From assembly GCA_965206675.1 (NCBI GenBank), contig CBDBKL010000006.1:124001-188000 (forward strand): 64,000 bases of DNA, read 5' to 3'. Position 1 is the stretch's first letter. Each line of letters starts with the position of its first letter. Positions 43,338 through 54,241 of the stretch are shown here, piece after piece. Source of the stretch: CBDBKL01 sp965206675 (lineage in GTDB: Bacteria > Bdellovibrionota > Bdellovibrionia > Bdellovibrionales > JAKFYE01). The notes below the pieces were generated by a model. That model was not told where the DNA came from. It saw only the letters and a list, made by a program, of their open reading frames with translations, and searched no databases. A program made the position numbers and the translations under genes.

Positions 43338-46300
43338 TCAATCGTCATCGTCGTCGTCATCGTCGTTATCGTTATCGTTGTTATCTGAAAATAAATCAGT
43401 GAACGGAAGATTGTCTCCCATTTCATCAGGTCCATTACCAATATCATCTCTATGCTCTTGTCCCAACTGGCCATAGTAACCACCTCCCCAACATTTGATT
43501 CCATCGTCTTGTAAAACAACACAAACATGACTCCTACCAGCTGCAATATCCTTAGCTTTAAGCCCTGTCCCTAAATTAACCGTTGGTAAATTATCTCCCA
43601 TTTCATTAGATTCATCACCACGGCTTTCAAGATCACCTAATCCCAATCCACCATCACTGTTATCCCCCCAACACTTCACACTTTGATTGTCTAAAATAGC
43701 ACATATATTATTTTCTCCAACTGCAACTCTCCTAACCGTACGGCCTGTTCCCAAGTCTATCGCTAAAAGAGTACTTCCTATTTCACCAGGACGAGCACCA
43801 ACATAATTTTTATGTCCTTTCCCTAACTGACCATAAAAATTATATCCCCAACATATCAATTCATTGTTTTGCAAAATTACACATGTATTTTCTGCCCCAG
43901 CTCGAACAGCTTTTATAATGCGATTTGCTCCCAAATTAACCACTGGTAAATTATCACCCATTTCATTAGGTCCATCACCACGGTTATTATTATCTCCTAA
44001 TCCCAACTGACCGAACCCATTTTCTCCCCAGCATTTCAAACTATCATTATCTAAAAGAACACAGGTGTGGTCTTTTCCTGCTCTGATATCCTTTGCAGTT
44101 CGACCCATGCCCAAATTAACTACTGGTAAGTTATCCCCCATTTTATTAGACCCATCTCCACGGTAATTTTTATCTCCTAACCCTAATTGTCCTTTATTAT
44201 TCTTCCCCCAACACTTAACGCTACCATTATCCAATATAGCACATGTATGTTCTTTACCCAGTGCAACCTTTTTAGCTGTACGCCCTGTTCCTAAATTAAC
44301 TGTTGATAAGTTATCCCCCATCTCATTTGCATCATCTCCACGATTTTCTTTATCACCCAAACCTAATTGCCCCTTACTGTTTCTCCCCCAACATTTCAAA
44401 CTATCATTATCCAAAATTGCACAAGCGTGATAATAGTTAGCTGCTATAAACTTAACCGTTCTATCTGTACCTAAATCAATAAAAGGTAAATCACTTCCCA
44501 TTTGATTAGGTTCTATTCCTCGATGATCCGTATCACCTTGTCCTAATTGACCTTGAGTATTATATCCCCAACACTTCACTTGACCTGTTGAATTTTGTAA
44601 ATAACAAGAAAAATTATAACCTGCCGCAGTAGAAGGTATAGCTTGCAACACAAACGACACACTTTTCACTTCTGATTCATTGTTTGATAAATCCTTTGCT
44701 TGAACATGTAAATAGTAAATCTCTTGATCTTCAATTATAGCTAACTCTGTCACCGTAGTAACACTGCTATAAAAGTCACTACTAGAAAACATATGTGTTG
44801 ATGACTGGTTAATCACATAACGATATGTGCAAGGTGATCCTCTATTACAACTCCAATTAAATGTTTTAATTTCTTGAATAGATACATCATCTTCAATCCC
44901 TTCAACAATTAATTGTTGTAAAATAAATAACACACTCTTCACTTCTGATTCATTGTTTGATGAATCCTTTGCTTGAACATGAAGATAATAAGTTTCAATT
45001 TGAGTCGAAATAGCTGCTTCAGTTACAGTTACTGTGTTTCCATAAGCATCGCTATTTGAAAATGTATGTGTTACCGATTGATTAACAGCATATCGAAATG
45101 TACAAGGACCTAAGTTGCATCCCCAAGTAAATGTTTTAGATGCTTTTGTAACATTATCGCTCTCAATACCTGTGACAAATAACTTCTGTAAAATAAAGAA
45201 GATGGTTTTCACCTCTGATTCATGATTTGAGGAATTTTTTACCTGAACATGAAGGTAATATGTCTCAGCTTGTGTAGACGTTGCTGTAGGTGTTACAGTC
45301 TCCGTACTTCCATAAGCATCTCCATTTGTAAATGTATGTGACAATGATTGATTAATAATATAGCGATATGTACAAGGACCTAAGTTACATCCCCAAGTAA
45401 ATGTTTTAGATGCTTTTGCGTCAGTGTCACTTTCAATTCCTGTAACAGCTAATCCCTGTAAAACAAATAACACACTCTTAACATCGGATTCATTATTTAA
45501 TGAATCTTTGGCCTGAACATGAAGGTAATATGTCTCAGTTTGCATAGAAGTTGCTGTAAATGTTGCAGTCGCTATACTTCCATAAGCATCACCATTTGTA
45601 AATGTATGTGTCATTGATTGATTAACAGCATAGCGATATGTACAAGTACCTGGTTCACAACTCCAATTAAATGTCTTAGATGCTTTTGCTACATTATCAC
45701 TTTCGATACCTGTGACTGATAATCCTTGTAAAACAAAGGATACACTCTTGACTTCTGATTCATTACTTGAGGCATCTTTTGCCTGAACATGAAGATAATA
45801 TGTCTCAGCCTGAGTTGAAGTTGCAGAACGTGTGACAGTCGCCGTACTTCCATAAGCATCGCCATTTGTAAACGTATGTGTTGATGATTGGTTAACTACA
45901 TAACGATATGTACATGTCCCTGGTGCACAATTCCAAATAAAGATCTTAGATGATGTGGCAAAACTGTCATCTTCAATATCAATAACAGACAACCCTTGTA
46001 AAAGAAACGATACTGTTTTCACTTCTGATTCATTACTTGAGGTATCTTTTGCCTGAACATGAAGATAATATGTCTCAGCCTGAATTGAAGTTGCAGAACG
46101 TGTGACAGTCGCCGTACTTCCATAAGAATCGCCATTTGTAAACGTATGTGTTGATGATTGATTAACCACATAACGATATGTACAAGTACCCGGAGCACAA
46201 CTCCAGGTGAATGCCTTAGATACTTTTGCATCATTATCATTTGAAAGGCCTGTAACAGCTAATCCCTGCAAAATAAATGAAACAGTTTTTACCTCTGACA

Positions 46301-49300
46301 CATTATTTGCTGGATCTTTGCTCTGAACATGAAGGTAATATGTCTCACTTTGAGTTGAAGTTGCTGTCCGTGTTACCATCGTCGTACTATCATAAATGTC
46401 ACTTTCAGAAAATGTATGGGTTGATGACTGATTAACCACATAACGATATGTACAAGAATCAAAACTACATCCCCATGTGAAGGTTTTAGATGGTGTGGGA
46501 GTACTATCATCTTCAATATTAATAACAGCTAATCCCTGTAAAACAAATGACACACTCTTAACATCGGATTCATTATTTAATGAATCTTTGGCCTGAACAT
46601 GAAGGTAATACGTCTCAGCTTGTGTAGACGTTGCAGAACGTGTTACAGTCGCCGTACTTCCATAAGCATCGCCATTTGTAAACGTATGTGACGATGATTG
46701 ATTAACCACATAACGATATGTACACGTCCCTGGTGCACAATCCCATGTAAAGGTCTTTGATACTTTTGCATCACTATCACTTGAAAGATCTGTAACAGCT
46801 AATCCCTGTAAAACAAATGACACACTCTTCACTTCTGACTCATTACCCAATGTATCCTTAGCCTGAACATGTAAATAAAGCCTTTGCGGGGTCAAACTCG
46901 TAGCTCTTTGCAAACCATTATTAAAGTTAGAAGAATATCGATGACTTTGAGGAAACCTATAGGTGGAATGTAGACCCACAGAAAAACGAAAAGCACAAGG
47001 CCCTACATTACATCCCCAATAGAATTGCTTAAATACTCTTACAGTAGTATCATTTTCAATACCTGTTACAACTAAATTCTGTAAGACAAACGATACACTC
47101 TTGACTGCTGACTCATTACTTGAAGAGTCTTTCGTTTGAACATGTAAATAATATGTTTCTGATGTATTAGAACTTGCTGTCCGTGTGACAGTCGCCGTAC
47201 TTCCATAAGCATCGCCATTTGTAAACGTATGTGTTGATGATTGATTAACCACATAACGATATGTACAAGAATCAAGACTACATCCCCATGTGAAGGTTTT
47301 TGATACTTTTACGTCGCTATCACTTTCAATCCCTGTAACAGCTAATACCTGCAAAATAAATGACACACTCTTCACTTCTGACTCATTGCCCGATGTATCC
47401 TTAGCCTGAATGTGAAGATAATATGTCTCAGCCTGAGTTGAACTTGCTGTTCGTGTTACAGTTGTTATATTATCATAGGTATCACTGTCAGAAAATGTAT
47501 GGGTTGACGACTGATTAACTACATAGCGATAAGTACACGTCCCTGGTACACAATCCCATGTGAACGTCTTTGATACTTTTGCATCACTATCACTTGAAAG
47601 ATCTGTAACAGCTAATCCCTGTAAAACAAATGACACACTTTTAACTTCTGATTCATTACTTGAAGAGTCTTTCGCTTGAACATGTAAATAATATGTTTCT
47701 GATGTATTAGAACTTGCTGTCCTTGTTATAGTCGTCGTACTATCATAAATGTCACTTTCAGAAAATGTATGGGTTGACGACTGATTAACTACATAGCGAT
47801 ATGTACACGCCTCTGGTGCACAATCCCACGTGAACGTCTTTGATACTTTTACATCATTATCATCTGAAAGACCTGTAACAGCTAATCCCTGCAAAACAAA
47901 TAACACACTCTTAACTTCTGACTCATTCCCCGATGTATCCTTAGCCTGAACGTGAAGATAATATGTCTCAGTCTGAGCGGAACTTGCTGTGCGTATTATA
48001 GTTGTTACAATACCGTAGCTATCACTGTCAGAAAATGTATGGGTTGACGATTGATTAACAACATAACGATATGTACACGTCCCTGGTGCACAATCCCATG
48101 TAAAGGTCTTTGATACTTTTGCATCACTATCACTTGAAAGATCTGTAACAGCTAATCCCTGTAAGACAAATGACACACTCTTAACATCGGATTCATTATT
48201 TAATGAATCTTTGGCCTGAACATGAAGGTAATACGTCTCAGCTTGTGTAGACGTTGCAGAACGTGTTACAGTCGCCGTACTTCCATAAGCATCGCCATTT
48301 GTAAACGTATGTGACGATGATTGATTAACCACATAACGATATGTACACGTCCCTGGTGCACAATCCCATGTAAAGGTCTTTGATACTTTTGCATCACTAT
48401 CACTTGAAAGATCTGTAACAGCTAATCCCTGTAAAACAAATGACACACTCTTAACATCGGATTCATTATTTAATGAATCTTTGGCCTGAACATGAAGGTA
48501 ATATGTCTCAGCTTGTGTAGATGTTGCTGTTCGTATTATAGTCGTTACAATACCATAGCTATCAGTGCTAGAAAATGTATGCGTTGATGACTGGTTAACG
48601 ACATAGCGGTAAGTACATGTTCCTGGTCTACAATCCCACGTGAACATCTTAGATGGTGTGGCAGAACTATCATCTTCAATATTAATAACAGACAACCCTT
48701 GTAAAACAAACGATACTGTTTTGACTTCTGATTCATTACTTGAGGCATCTTTGGCCTGAACATGAAGGTAATATGTCTCAGCCTGAGTAGAAACAGCCGT
48801 CCGTGTAACAGTTGCTATATTATCGTAAGTATCAGAAGCAGAAAATGTATGGGTTGACGACTGATTAACCACATAACGATATGTACAAAAGTCAAGACTA
48901 CATCCCCATGCAAAAGTTTTTGATACTTTTGCGTCACTATCATCTTCTAAACCTGTAACAGCTAATCCCTGTAAAACAAATGACACACTCTTAACATCGG
49001 ATTCATTATTTAATGAATCTTTGGCCTGAACATGAAGGTAATACGTCTCAGCTTGTGTAGACGTTGCAGAACGTGTTACAGTCGCCGTACTTCCATAAGC
49101 ATCGCCATTTGTAAATGTATGTGTTGATGATTGGTTAACTACATAACGATATGTACATGTCCATGGTGCACAATTCCATGTAAAGGTCTTTGATACTTTT
49201 GCAACACTGTCAATTGAAAGACCTGTAACTGATAATCTCTGCAAAACAAATGACACACTCTTAACATCGGATTCATTATTTGATGAATCTTTCGCTTGAA

Positions 49301-52300
49301 CATGAAGGTAATACGTCTCAGCTTGTGTAGACGTTGCAGAACGTGTTACAGTCGCCGTGCTTCCATAAGCATCGCCATTTGTAAACGTATGTGACGATGA
49401 TTGATTAACCACATAACGATATGTACAAAAGTCAAGACTACATCCCCATGCAAAAGTCTTTGATACTTTTGCAACACTGTCAATTGAAAGACCTGTAACT
49501 GATAATCTCTGCAAAACAAATGACACACTCTTAACATCGGATTCATTATTTGATGAATCTTTCGCTTGAACATGAAGGTAATACGTCTCAGCTTGTGTAG
49601 ACGTTGCAGAACGTGTTACAGTCGCCGTGCTTCCATAAGCATCGCCATTTGTAAACGTATGTGACGATGATTGATTAACCACATAACGATATGTACAAAA
49701 GTCAAGACTACATCCCCATGCAAAAGTCTTTGATACTTTTGCAACACTGTCAATTGAAAGACCTGTAACTGATAATCCCTGCAAAACAAATGACACACTC
49801 TTAACTTCTGATTCATTACTTGAGGCATCTTTGGCCTGAACATGAAGGTAATATGTCTCAGCTTGTGTAGACGTTGCAGAACGTGTGACAGTCGTCATAC
49901 TTCCATAAGCATCGCCATTGGTAAACGTATGTGTCGATGATTGATTAACAACATAACGATAAGTACACATCCATGGTGCACAATCCCATGTGAATGTCTT
50001 TGATACTTTTGCAACACTATCACTTGAAAGACCTATAACAGCTAATCCCTGCAAAACAAATGACACACTCTTAATATCGGATTCATTATTTGATGAATCT
50101 TTTGCTTGAACATGAAGATAATACGTCTCAGCCTGAGTGAAGTTCGCTGCCTGTATGACTGTCGTTGTACTACCATAGGCATCCGTGCCAGAAAACGTAT
50201 GAGTCGATGATTGATTAACAGCATAACGATATGTGCAAGAGCCTAGAGTGCATCCCCATATGAATGTCTTAGATACTTTTGCATCCGTGTCACTTGCAAT
50301 ACCCGTAACATCTAACTTCTGCAAAACAAATGATGCACTCCTTACATCTGATTCATTATTTGATAAATCTTTCGCTTGAACATGAAGATAATACGTCTCA
50401 GCCTGAGTGGATGTAGCCATCCGTGTGACAGTTGTTGTATTACCATAAGTATCAGTAGCAGAAAATGTATGGGTCGATGATTTATTAACTACAAAACGAT
50501 ATTCACAAGAACTACCACTGCAGCTCCATGTAAATGTCTTCGACACTTTCGCAACACTATCACTTGAAAGACCCGTAACTTCCAATTTCTCTAAAACAAA
50601 TGATACGCTCTTCACTTCTGACTCATCGCCCAACCCATCCTTAGCTTGAACATGTAAGTAATATGTCTCAGCTTGAGTAGAAACCGCCTTCCTTTCCATT
50701 CTAGTGACTTCTCCATAGGTATCACTGCTAGAAAATGTATGGGTCGATGATGTATTAACGGCATAACGAAATGTACAACGCTTATTACATCCCCACTCGA
50801 ACACCTTAGAATTGCGAGGGGTCGTTTCACTTTCAATCCCTGTAACTTCTAGCTTTTGCAGAAAAAACGAAGCTGTCATAACATCAGATTCTTCACCTGA
50901 AGAATCCTTGGCCTGAACATGAAGGTAATAGGTTTCAACTTCACTGCTAGTGGGGACTTTTGTAACCGTAGAGACATTCTCATAAGAATCATTGCTAGAA
51001 AACGTATGAGTTTCTGATTGATTCATCACAAAACGAAAAGTACACGGTGCTCTGTTACATCCCCATGTAAAAGTCTTAAAGCCATCAGTAAAAAGCTTTG
51101 TTGATATGAATTCCGTTCTCATCCCTGTAACCATTAATTGCTGTAAAATAAACGACACACTCTTAACATCAGACTCGATGCCTGATGAATCCTTGGCTTG
51201 AACATGAAGATAATAGGTCTGAGTTTGATCGGAAGTTGCTGTCCGTGTTATGACCGTAGCACTTCCATAAGTATCACGGCTAGAAAATGCATGAGTTAAT
51301 GACTGATTGACTACAAAACGAAACTCACAAGAATCTGCATTACATCCCCAAATTAAATTTTTAGAGTTGCGAGGAACAGCATCGCTTTCAATCCCAGTAA
51401 CTACCAATTTCCTTAAAGTAAACGATACGCTTTTGATATCTGATTCATTACCTAAAGAATCCTTCGCTTGCACATGGAGATAATAGTTTTCAACCTGAGG
51501 AGAAATTGTCGCCTGTGTTATAGTGGTGACATTTCCATAAGAATCATTGTTGGAAAATATCTGCGTCAATGACTGAGTCACTGCATAACGAAAAGTACAA
51601 CGACCTAGGTTACATCCCCACTTGAAAGTTTTAGGCTCTTTTACTGAACTATCATCTTCGATTCCTGTTACAAACAACTTTTGTAAAATAAATGATCCAC
51701 TCTTAACTTCTGATTCATTACCTGAAGAGTCTTTGGCTTGAACATGGAGGTAATAGGTTTCAGGCTGAAGGCTAGCTGCTTCCTTAATCACCACATTTGT
51801 ATTGCTATATAAATCTCTATCAGAAAAGGTATGTGACGATGACTGATTAACAGCATAACGATATGTACACCGATTTCTATTACATCCCCATCTCAAAGTT
51901 TTAGAAGCTTTTATTATCTTATCATCCTCAAAACCAGTTACAGCTAATTTCTGTAAAATAAAAAATACGCTTTTGACTTCTGATATATGACCTTCTGAAT
52001 CTTTCGCTTGAACATGTAAATAATATCTCTGCGCTTGAGAACTCGAAGCCTCCTTAGTTAAGGTATTTACTCTCCCATAGATATCAAATTTAGAAAATGT
52101 ATACCTCGGCGATTGATTCACCGTAAAACGATATGTACAGGGAGCATCACTACAGCTCCACTCAAAAATCTTAAACTCTCTAGAGGTACTATCATTTGCA
52201 ATACCGGTAACATTTAATCCTTGTAGAGCAAACGATACACTCTTTACCTCTGATTCACTACCAGCCAGATCTCTGGCTTGAACATGTAAATAATAAGTTT

Positions 52301-53141
52301 TTGGATAACTCGTCGTCGCTATCTTTATTGCCGTATTGTTATCTTCATACGCCTTACTATCAGAAAAAACATGTAAGTTTGACTCGTTGATAGCAAAACG
52401 AAATTGACAAGTACCTCTATTACATCCCCATGTAAATTTCTTTGATTTCTTCGCTACTCCATCATTTTCAATATCAATCACCGCTAGCCTCTGCAGAAGA
52501 AATGAAACGCTCTTTACTTCTGACACGGTACCAGCCGCATCCTTCACTTGAACATGAAGATAGTGCTTTTCCATCTGTTCACTCGTAGCTGTCCGGCTCA
52601 TCGTATTCATATCTTCATAGGGATCACGGCTAGAAAACGTATGTGTTGGCGATCGATTTATAGTAGCACGACATGTACAAGGCGGATTATTACATTTCCA
52701 GTTGAATGTTTTAGATTGCAATATAGAGTGATCATCCCCAACACCCATAACTATGAGTCTTTGTAAAATAAAGGACACACTTTTCACACCTGATTCATTG
52801 CCGGATTCACTTCTAGCTTGAACGTGTAGGTAATACTTCTTAGGTTCGATGCTAGTTGCCTCTTTTATCACTACAGTTGTATCGTTATACAAATCACTAT
52901 CGGAGAAAGTGTGTGTCGATGATTCATTAATGACATGACGGAATGTACAGGGTCTAAAATCAGAAACACATTCCCAACTAAATCTCTTAAAAGATTTAGC
53001 TACTGAATCATTTGAGATACCTATAACCCATTCATTTCGATCTGTAGATGGCAACTCAATACTACCATCCTTATTACTACAACCAGTTATGCACAAGACA
53101 ACAGAAAGAAAAGGTACAAATAAAAGATTAGCTCTTGTCAA
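43338..53141 (-). CDS. Giant lipoprotein: about 31 repeats of 90 residues, seven RCC1 repeats and an Asp tail
   Basis: 3267 residues from TTG at 53141 with AAGGAGG before it. N-terminus: lipoprotein signal peptide with lipobox VLCITGC. Then about 31 Ig-like or beta-sandwich-looking repeats of about 90 residues, each with C-x(3-5)-C, YRYVVNQSSTHTF and ETYYLHVQAKD...SVSFVLQ. Central repeats are nearly identical, N-terminal ones are diverged. Residues about 2850-3240 are seven RCC1-type repeats (e.g. KCWGRNSKGQLGLGD) that should form a beta-propeller. The protein ends in a run of Asp and Asn. Probable giant surface adhesin or fibre anchored in the outer membrane. No secretion partner gene is adjacent. 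Confidence 0.85.
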   Translation of the reverse strand: MTRANLLFVPFLSVVLCITGCSNKDGSIELPSTDRNEWVIGISNDSVAKSFKRFSWECVSDFRPCTFRHVINESSTHTFSDSDLYNDTTVVIKEATSIEPKKYYLHVQARSESGNESGVKSVSFILQRLIVMGVGDDHSILQSKTFNWKCNNPPCTCRATINRSPTHTFSSRDPYEDMNTMSRTATSEQMEKHYLHVQVKDAAGTVSEVKSVSFLLQRLAVIDIENDGVAKKSKKFTWGCNRGTCQFRFAINESNLHVFSDSKAYEDNNTAIKIATTSYPKTYYLHVQARDLAGSESEVKSVSFALQGLNVTGIANDSTSREFKIFEWSCSDAPCTYRFTVNQSPRYTFSKFDIYGRVNTLTKEASSSQAQRYYLHVQAKDSEGHISEVKSVFFILQKLAVTGFEDDKIIKASKTLRWGCNRNRCTYRYAVNQSSSHTFSDRDLYSNTNVVIKEAASLQPETYYLHVQAKDSSGNESEVKSGSFILQKLFVTGIEDDSSVKEPKTFKWGCNLGRCTFRYAVTQSLTQIFSNNDSYGNVTTITQATISPQVENYYLHVQAKDSLGNESDIKSVSFTLRKLVVTGIESDAVPRNSKNLIWGCNADSCEFRFVVNQSLTHAFSSRDTYGSATVITRTATSDQTQTYYLHVQAKDSSGIESDVKSVSFILQQLMVTGMRTEFISTKLFTDGFKTFTWGCNRAPCTFRFVMNQSETHTFSSNDSYENVSTVTKVPTSSEVETYYLHVQAKDSSGEESDVMTASFFLQKLEVTGIESETTPRNSKVFEWGCNKRCTFRYAVNTSSTHTFSSSDTYGEVTRMERKAVSTQAETYYLHVQAKDGLGDESEVKSVSFVLEKLEVTGLSSDSVAKVSKTFTWSCSGSSCEYRFVVNKSSTHTFSATDTYGNTTTVTRMATSTQAETYYLHVQAKDLSNNESDVRSASFVLQKLDVTGIASDTDAKVSKTFIWGCTLGSCTYRYAVNQSSTHTFSGTDAYGSTTTVIQAANFTQAETYYLHVQAKDSSNNESDIKSVSFVLQGLAVIGLSSDSVAKVSKTFTWDCAPWMCTYRYVVNQSSTHTFTNGDAYGSMTTVTRSATSTQAETYYLHVQAKDASSNESEVKSVSFVLQGLSVTGLSIDSVAKVSKTFAWGCSLDFCTYRYVVNQSSSHTFTNGDAYGSTATVTRSATSTQAETYYLHVQAKDSSNNESDVKSVSFVLQRLSVTGLSIDSVAKVSKTFAWGCSLDFCTYRYVVNQSSSHTFTNGDAYGSTATVTRSATSTQAETYYLHVQAKDSSNNESDVKSVSFVLQRLSVTGLSIDSVAKVSKTFTWNCAPWTCTYRYVVNQSSTHTFTNGDAYGSTATVTRSATSTQAETYYLHVQAKDSLNNESDVKSVSFVLQGLAVTGLEDDSDAKVSKTFAWGCSLDFCTYRYVVNQSSTHTFSASDTYDNIATVTRTAVSTQAETYYLHVQAKDASSNESEVKTVSFVLQGLSVINIEDDSSATPSKMFTWDCRPGTCTYRYVVNQSSTHTFSSTDSYGIVTTIIRTATSTQAETYYLHVQAKDSLNNESDVKSVSFVLQGLAVTDLSSDSDAKVSKTFTWDCAPGTCTYRYVVNQSSSHTFTNGDAYGSTATVTRSATSTQAETYYLHVQAKDSLNNESDVKSVSFVLQGLAVTDLSSDSDAKVSKTFTWDCAPGTCTYRYVVNQSSTHTFSDSDSYGIVTTIIRTASSAQTETYYLHVQAKDTSGNESEVKSVLFVLQGLAVTGLSDDNDVKVSKTFTWDCAPEACTYRYVVNQSSTHTFSESDIYDSTTTITRTASSNTSETYYLHVQAKDSSSNESEVKSVSFVLQGLAVTDLSSDSDAKVSKTFTWDCVPGTCTYRYVVNQSSTHTFSDSDTYDNITTVTRTASSTQAETYYLHIQAKDTSGNESEVKSVSFILQVLAVTGIESDSDVKVSKTFTWGCSLDSCTYRYVVNQSSTHTFTNGDAYGSTATVTRTASSNTSETYYLHVQTKDSSSNESAVKSVSFVLQNLVVTGIENDTTVRVFKQFYWGCNVGPCAFRFSVGLHSTYRFPQSHRYSSNFNNGLQRATSLTPQRLYLHVQAKDTLGNESEVKSVSFVLQGLAVTDLSSDSDAKVSKTFTWDCAPGTCTYRYVVNQSSSHTFTNGDAYGSTATVTRSATSTQAETYYLHVQAKDSLNNESDVKSVSFVLQGLAVINIEDDSTPTPSKTFTWGCSFDSCTYRYVVNQSSTHTFSESDIYDSTTMVTRTATSTQSETYYLHVQSKDPANNVSEVKTVSFILQGLAVTGLSNDNDAKVSKAFTWSCAPGTCTYRYVVNQSSTHTFTNGDSYGSTATVTRSATSIQAETYYLHVQAKDTSSNESEVKTVSFLLQGLSVIDIEDDSFATSSKIFIWNCAPGTCTYRYVVNQSSTHTFTNGDAYGSTATVTRSATSTQAETYYLHVQAKDASSNESEVKSVSFVLQGLSVTGIESDNVAKASKTFNWSCEPGTCTYRYAVNQSMTHTFTNGDAYGSIATATFTATSMQTETYYLHVQAKDSLNNESDVKSVLFVLQGLAVTGIESDTDAKASKTFTWGCNLGPCTYRYIINQSLSHTFTNGDAYGSTETVTPTATSTQAETYYLHVQVKNSSNHESEVKTIFFILQKLFVTGIESDNVTKASKTFTWGCNLGPCTFRYAVNQSVTHTFSNSDAYGNTVTVTEAAISTQIETYYLHVQAKDSSNNESEVKSVLFILQQLIVEGIEDDVSIQEIKTFNWSCNRGSPCTYRYVINQSSTHMFSSSDFYSSVTTVTELAIIEDQEIYYLHVQAKDLSNNESEVKSVSFVLQAIPSTAAGYNFSCYLQNSTGQVKCWGYNTQGQLGQGDTDHRGIEPNQMGSDLPFIDLGTDRTVKFIAANYYHACAILDNDSLKCWGRNSKGQLGLGDKENRGDDANEMGDNLSTVNLGTGRTAKKVALGKEHTCAILDNGSVKCWGKNNKGQLGLGDKNYRGDGSNKMGDNLPVVNLGMGRTAKDIRAGKDHTCVLLDNDSLKCWGENGFGQLGLGDNNNRGDGPNEMGDNLPVVNLGANRIIKAVRAGAENTCVILQNNELICWGYNFYGQLGKGHKNYVGARPGEIGSTLLAIDLGTGRTVRRVAVGENNICAILDNQSVKCWGDNSDGGLGLGDLESRGDESNEMGDNLPTVNLGTGLKAKDIAAGRSHVCVVLQDDGIKCWGGGYYGQLGQEHRDDIGNGPDEMGDNLPFTDLFSDNNDNDNDDDDDDDD
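44650..52990 (-). repeat. About 31 tandem units of about 270 bp in the giant gene
   Basis: Period 269-270 bp. Neighbouring units at about 49187-49456 and 49457-49726 look identical base for base; units near 46.55, 48.15, 48.42 and 48.97 kb are almost so. This indicates recent expansion and gene conversion in the centre of the array. Confidence 0.85.
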
Positions 53142-53486
53142 AAATCCCCCTCCTTCCCAGCCTTAGATATTAATTCTCCTTTTTACAATTTGATGCATCC
53201 AAACATAGAACTTGTAATTTAAATTAGGTGTATGAATAACCTTAGTTCTTAATAAATTTTGTCAAGAAAATACAAAGTATTTAAAAAATAGAAGTGGATT
53301 TTATTAAAAATTTAAAAACATATGTCTCATTATGGAATAAGTTTATTCACAAAATGTCTCAATTAAATAAAAACACCTATTACAAATTATTTAGAAAATA
53401 AAAAAAGAAAAAAGAAATTTTATTGCAACTCAACTTGATTTTTGGAGATGTGAAAACATATTGAAGTCAAGTGATTATAAAGAGAG
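53142..53486. other. AT-rich intergenic region
   Basis: Upstream region of the giant lipoprotein gene. No gene, tRNA or clear repeat seen; many A/T runs. Presumably holds the promoter, which I could not place. Confidence 0.4.
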
Positions 53487-54146
53487 TTATAAATCCAAAG
53501 ACAATCCCACATTAAAATGAGCAGACTGATTAGGAACATCAATCTCACCATTAGTGATTTTAAACTTAGATTGAGAAATGGTGTATTTCATCTCTGTAAA
53601 AAGAGATATCATCCGCCAATGATACCAGTTTTTATGTAAAGCCACTTGAAAAGTAAAGCCATTGAATTGATAACCTTTTAAACCAGGGGTATAGGATGTT
53701 ACATTATTAATCTTTAAGTCAGGATGAGCCCAAATTGTTCCCAATCCTATTTTTGTTTTCAAAAAAATAAAATCACGGACATAGTTGAGATAAATATGAT
53801 TGTATCCATCAGTTATTTCAAACTTTTGAATATTATCAGGTAGATTTTTTCCATATAACTTATTGTGAATGAATTCTATTTCTACAGAATCTTTCTCACT
53901 TATAAACATGTACCCTAACCTTAATCCATAATAAGGAGGTGATTTTAGAGGACGGGTATCAAAATGACCTGAAAACGTCTGAGTGTTTCCAGATTCATCA
54001 ATATAGCTGACATCTTTATGGGTGTGAATTGCAGTTCCAAAAGAAATATCAAAGTAAAGAGGAGATCCATAGGATTTAAAACAAAAAAACAACAAAAATA
54101 TACTGAAAGTACAATTTTTTAGTAAATTAAAAACCATTGAAATCAC
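53487..54146 (-). CDS. Probable outer-membrane beta-barrel protein
   Basis: 219 residues; start could be GTG 54146 or ATG 54137. Signal peptide (LKNCTFSIFLLFFCFKSYGS), then alternating beta-strand patterns (YGLRLGYMFISEKDSVEIEF, IYLNYVRDFIFLKTKIGLG) ending SAHFNVGLSLDL, a typical barrel close with a hydrophobic terminal residue. Eight strands are plausible, as in small porin-like or OmpW/PagP-like proteins. It is upstream of and in the same direction as the giant lipoprotein gene, separated by 345 bp. Confidence 0.65.
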   Translation of the reverse strand: MISMVFNLLKNCTFSIFLLFFCFKSYGSPLYFDISFGTAIHTHKDVSYIDESGNTQTFSGHFDTRPLKSPPYYGLRLGYMFISEKDSVEIEFIHNKLYGKNLPDNIQKFEITDGYNHIYLNYVRDFIFLKTKIGLGTIWAHPDLKINNVTSYTPGLKGYQFNGFTFQVALHKNWYHWRMISLFTEMKYTISQSKFKITNGEIDVPNQSAHFNVGLSLDL

Positions 54147-54241
54147 ACACCCCTAAATTATAGATAGAAATATATACCAATAAGAAAGGGTAATCAAATT
54201 TTTACTTTACTTTGTACCCAACCCTACTGTAGGTGTTTCTC

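Noticed and set aside
44650..52990. CRISPR-like array
   Set aside because: The repeats are 270-bp coding units without spacers, in frame in one protein; no cas genes.
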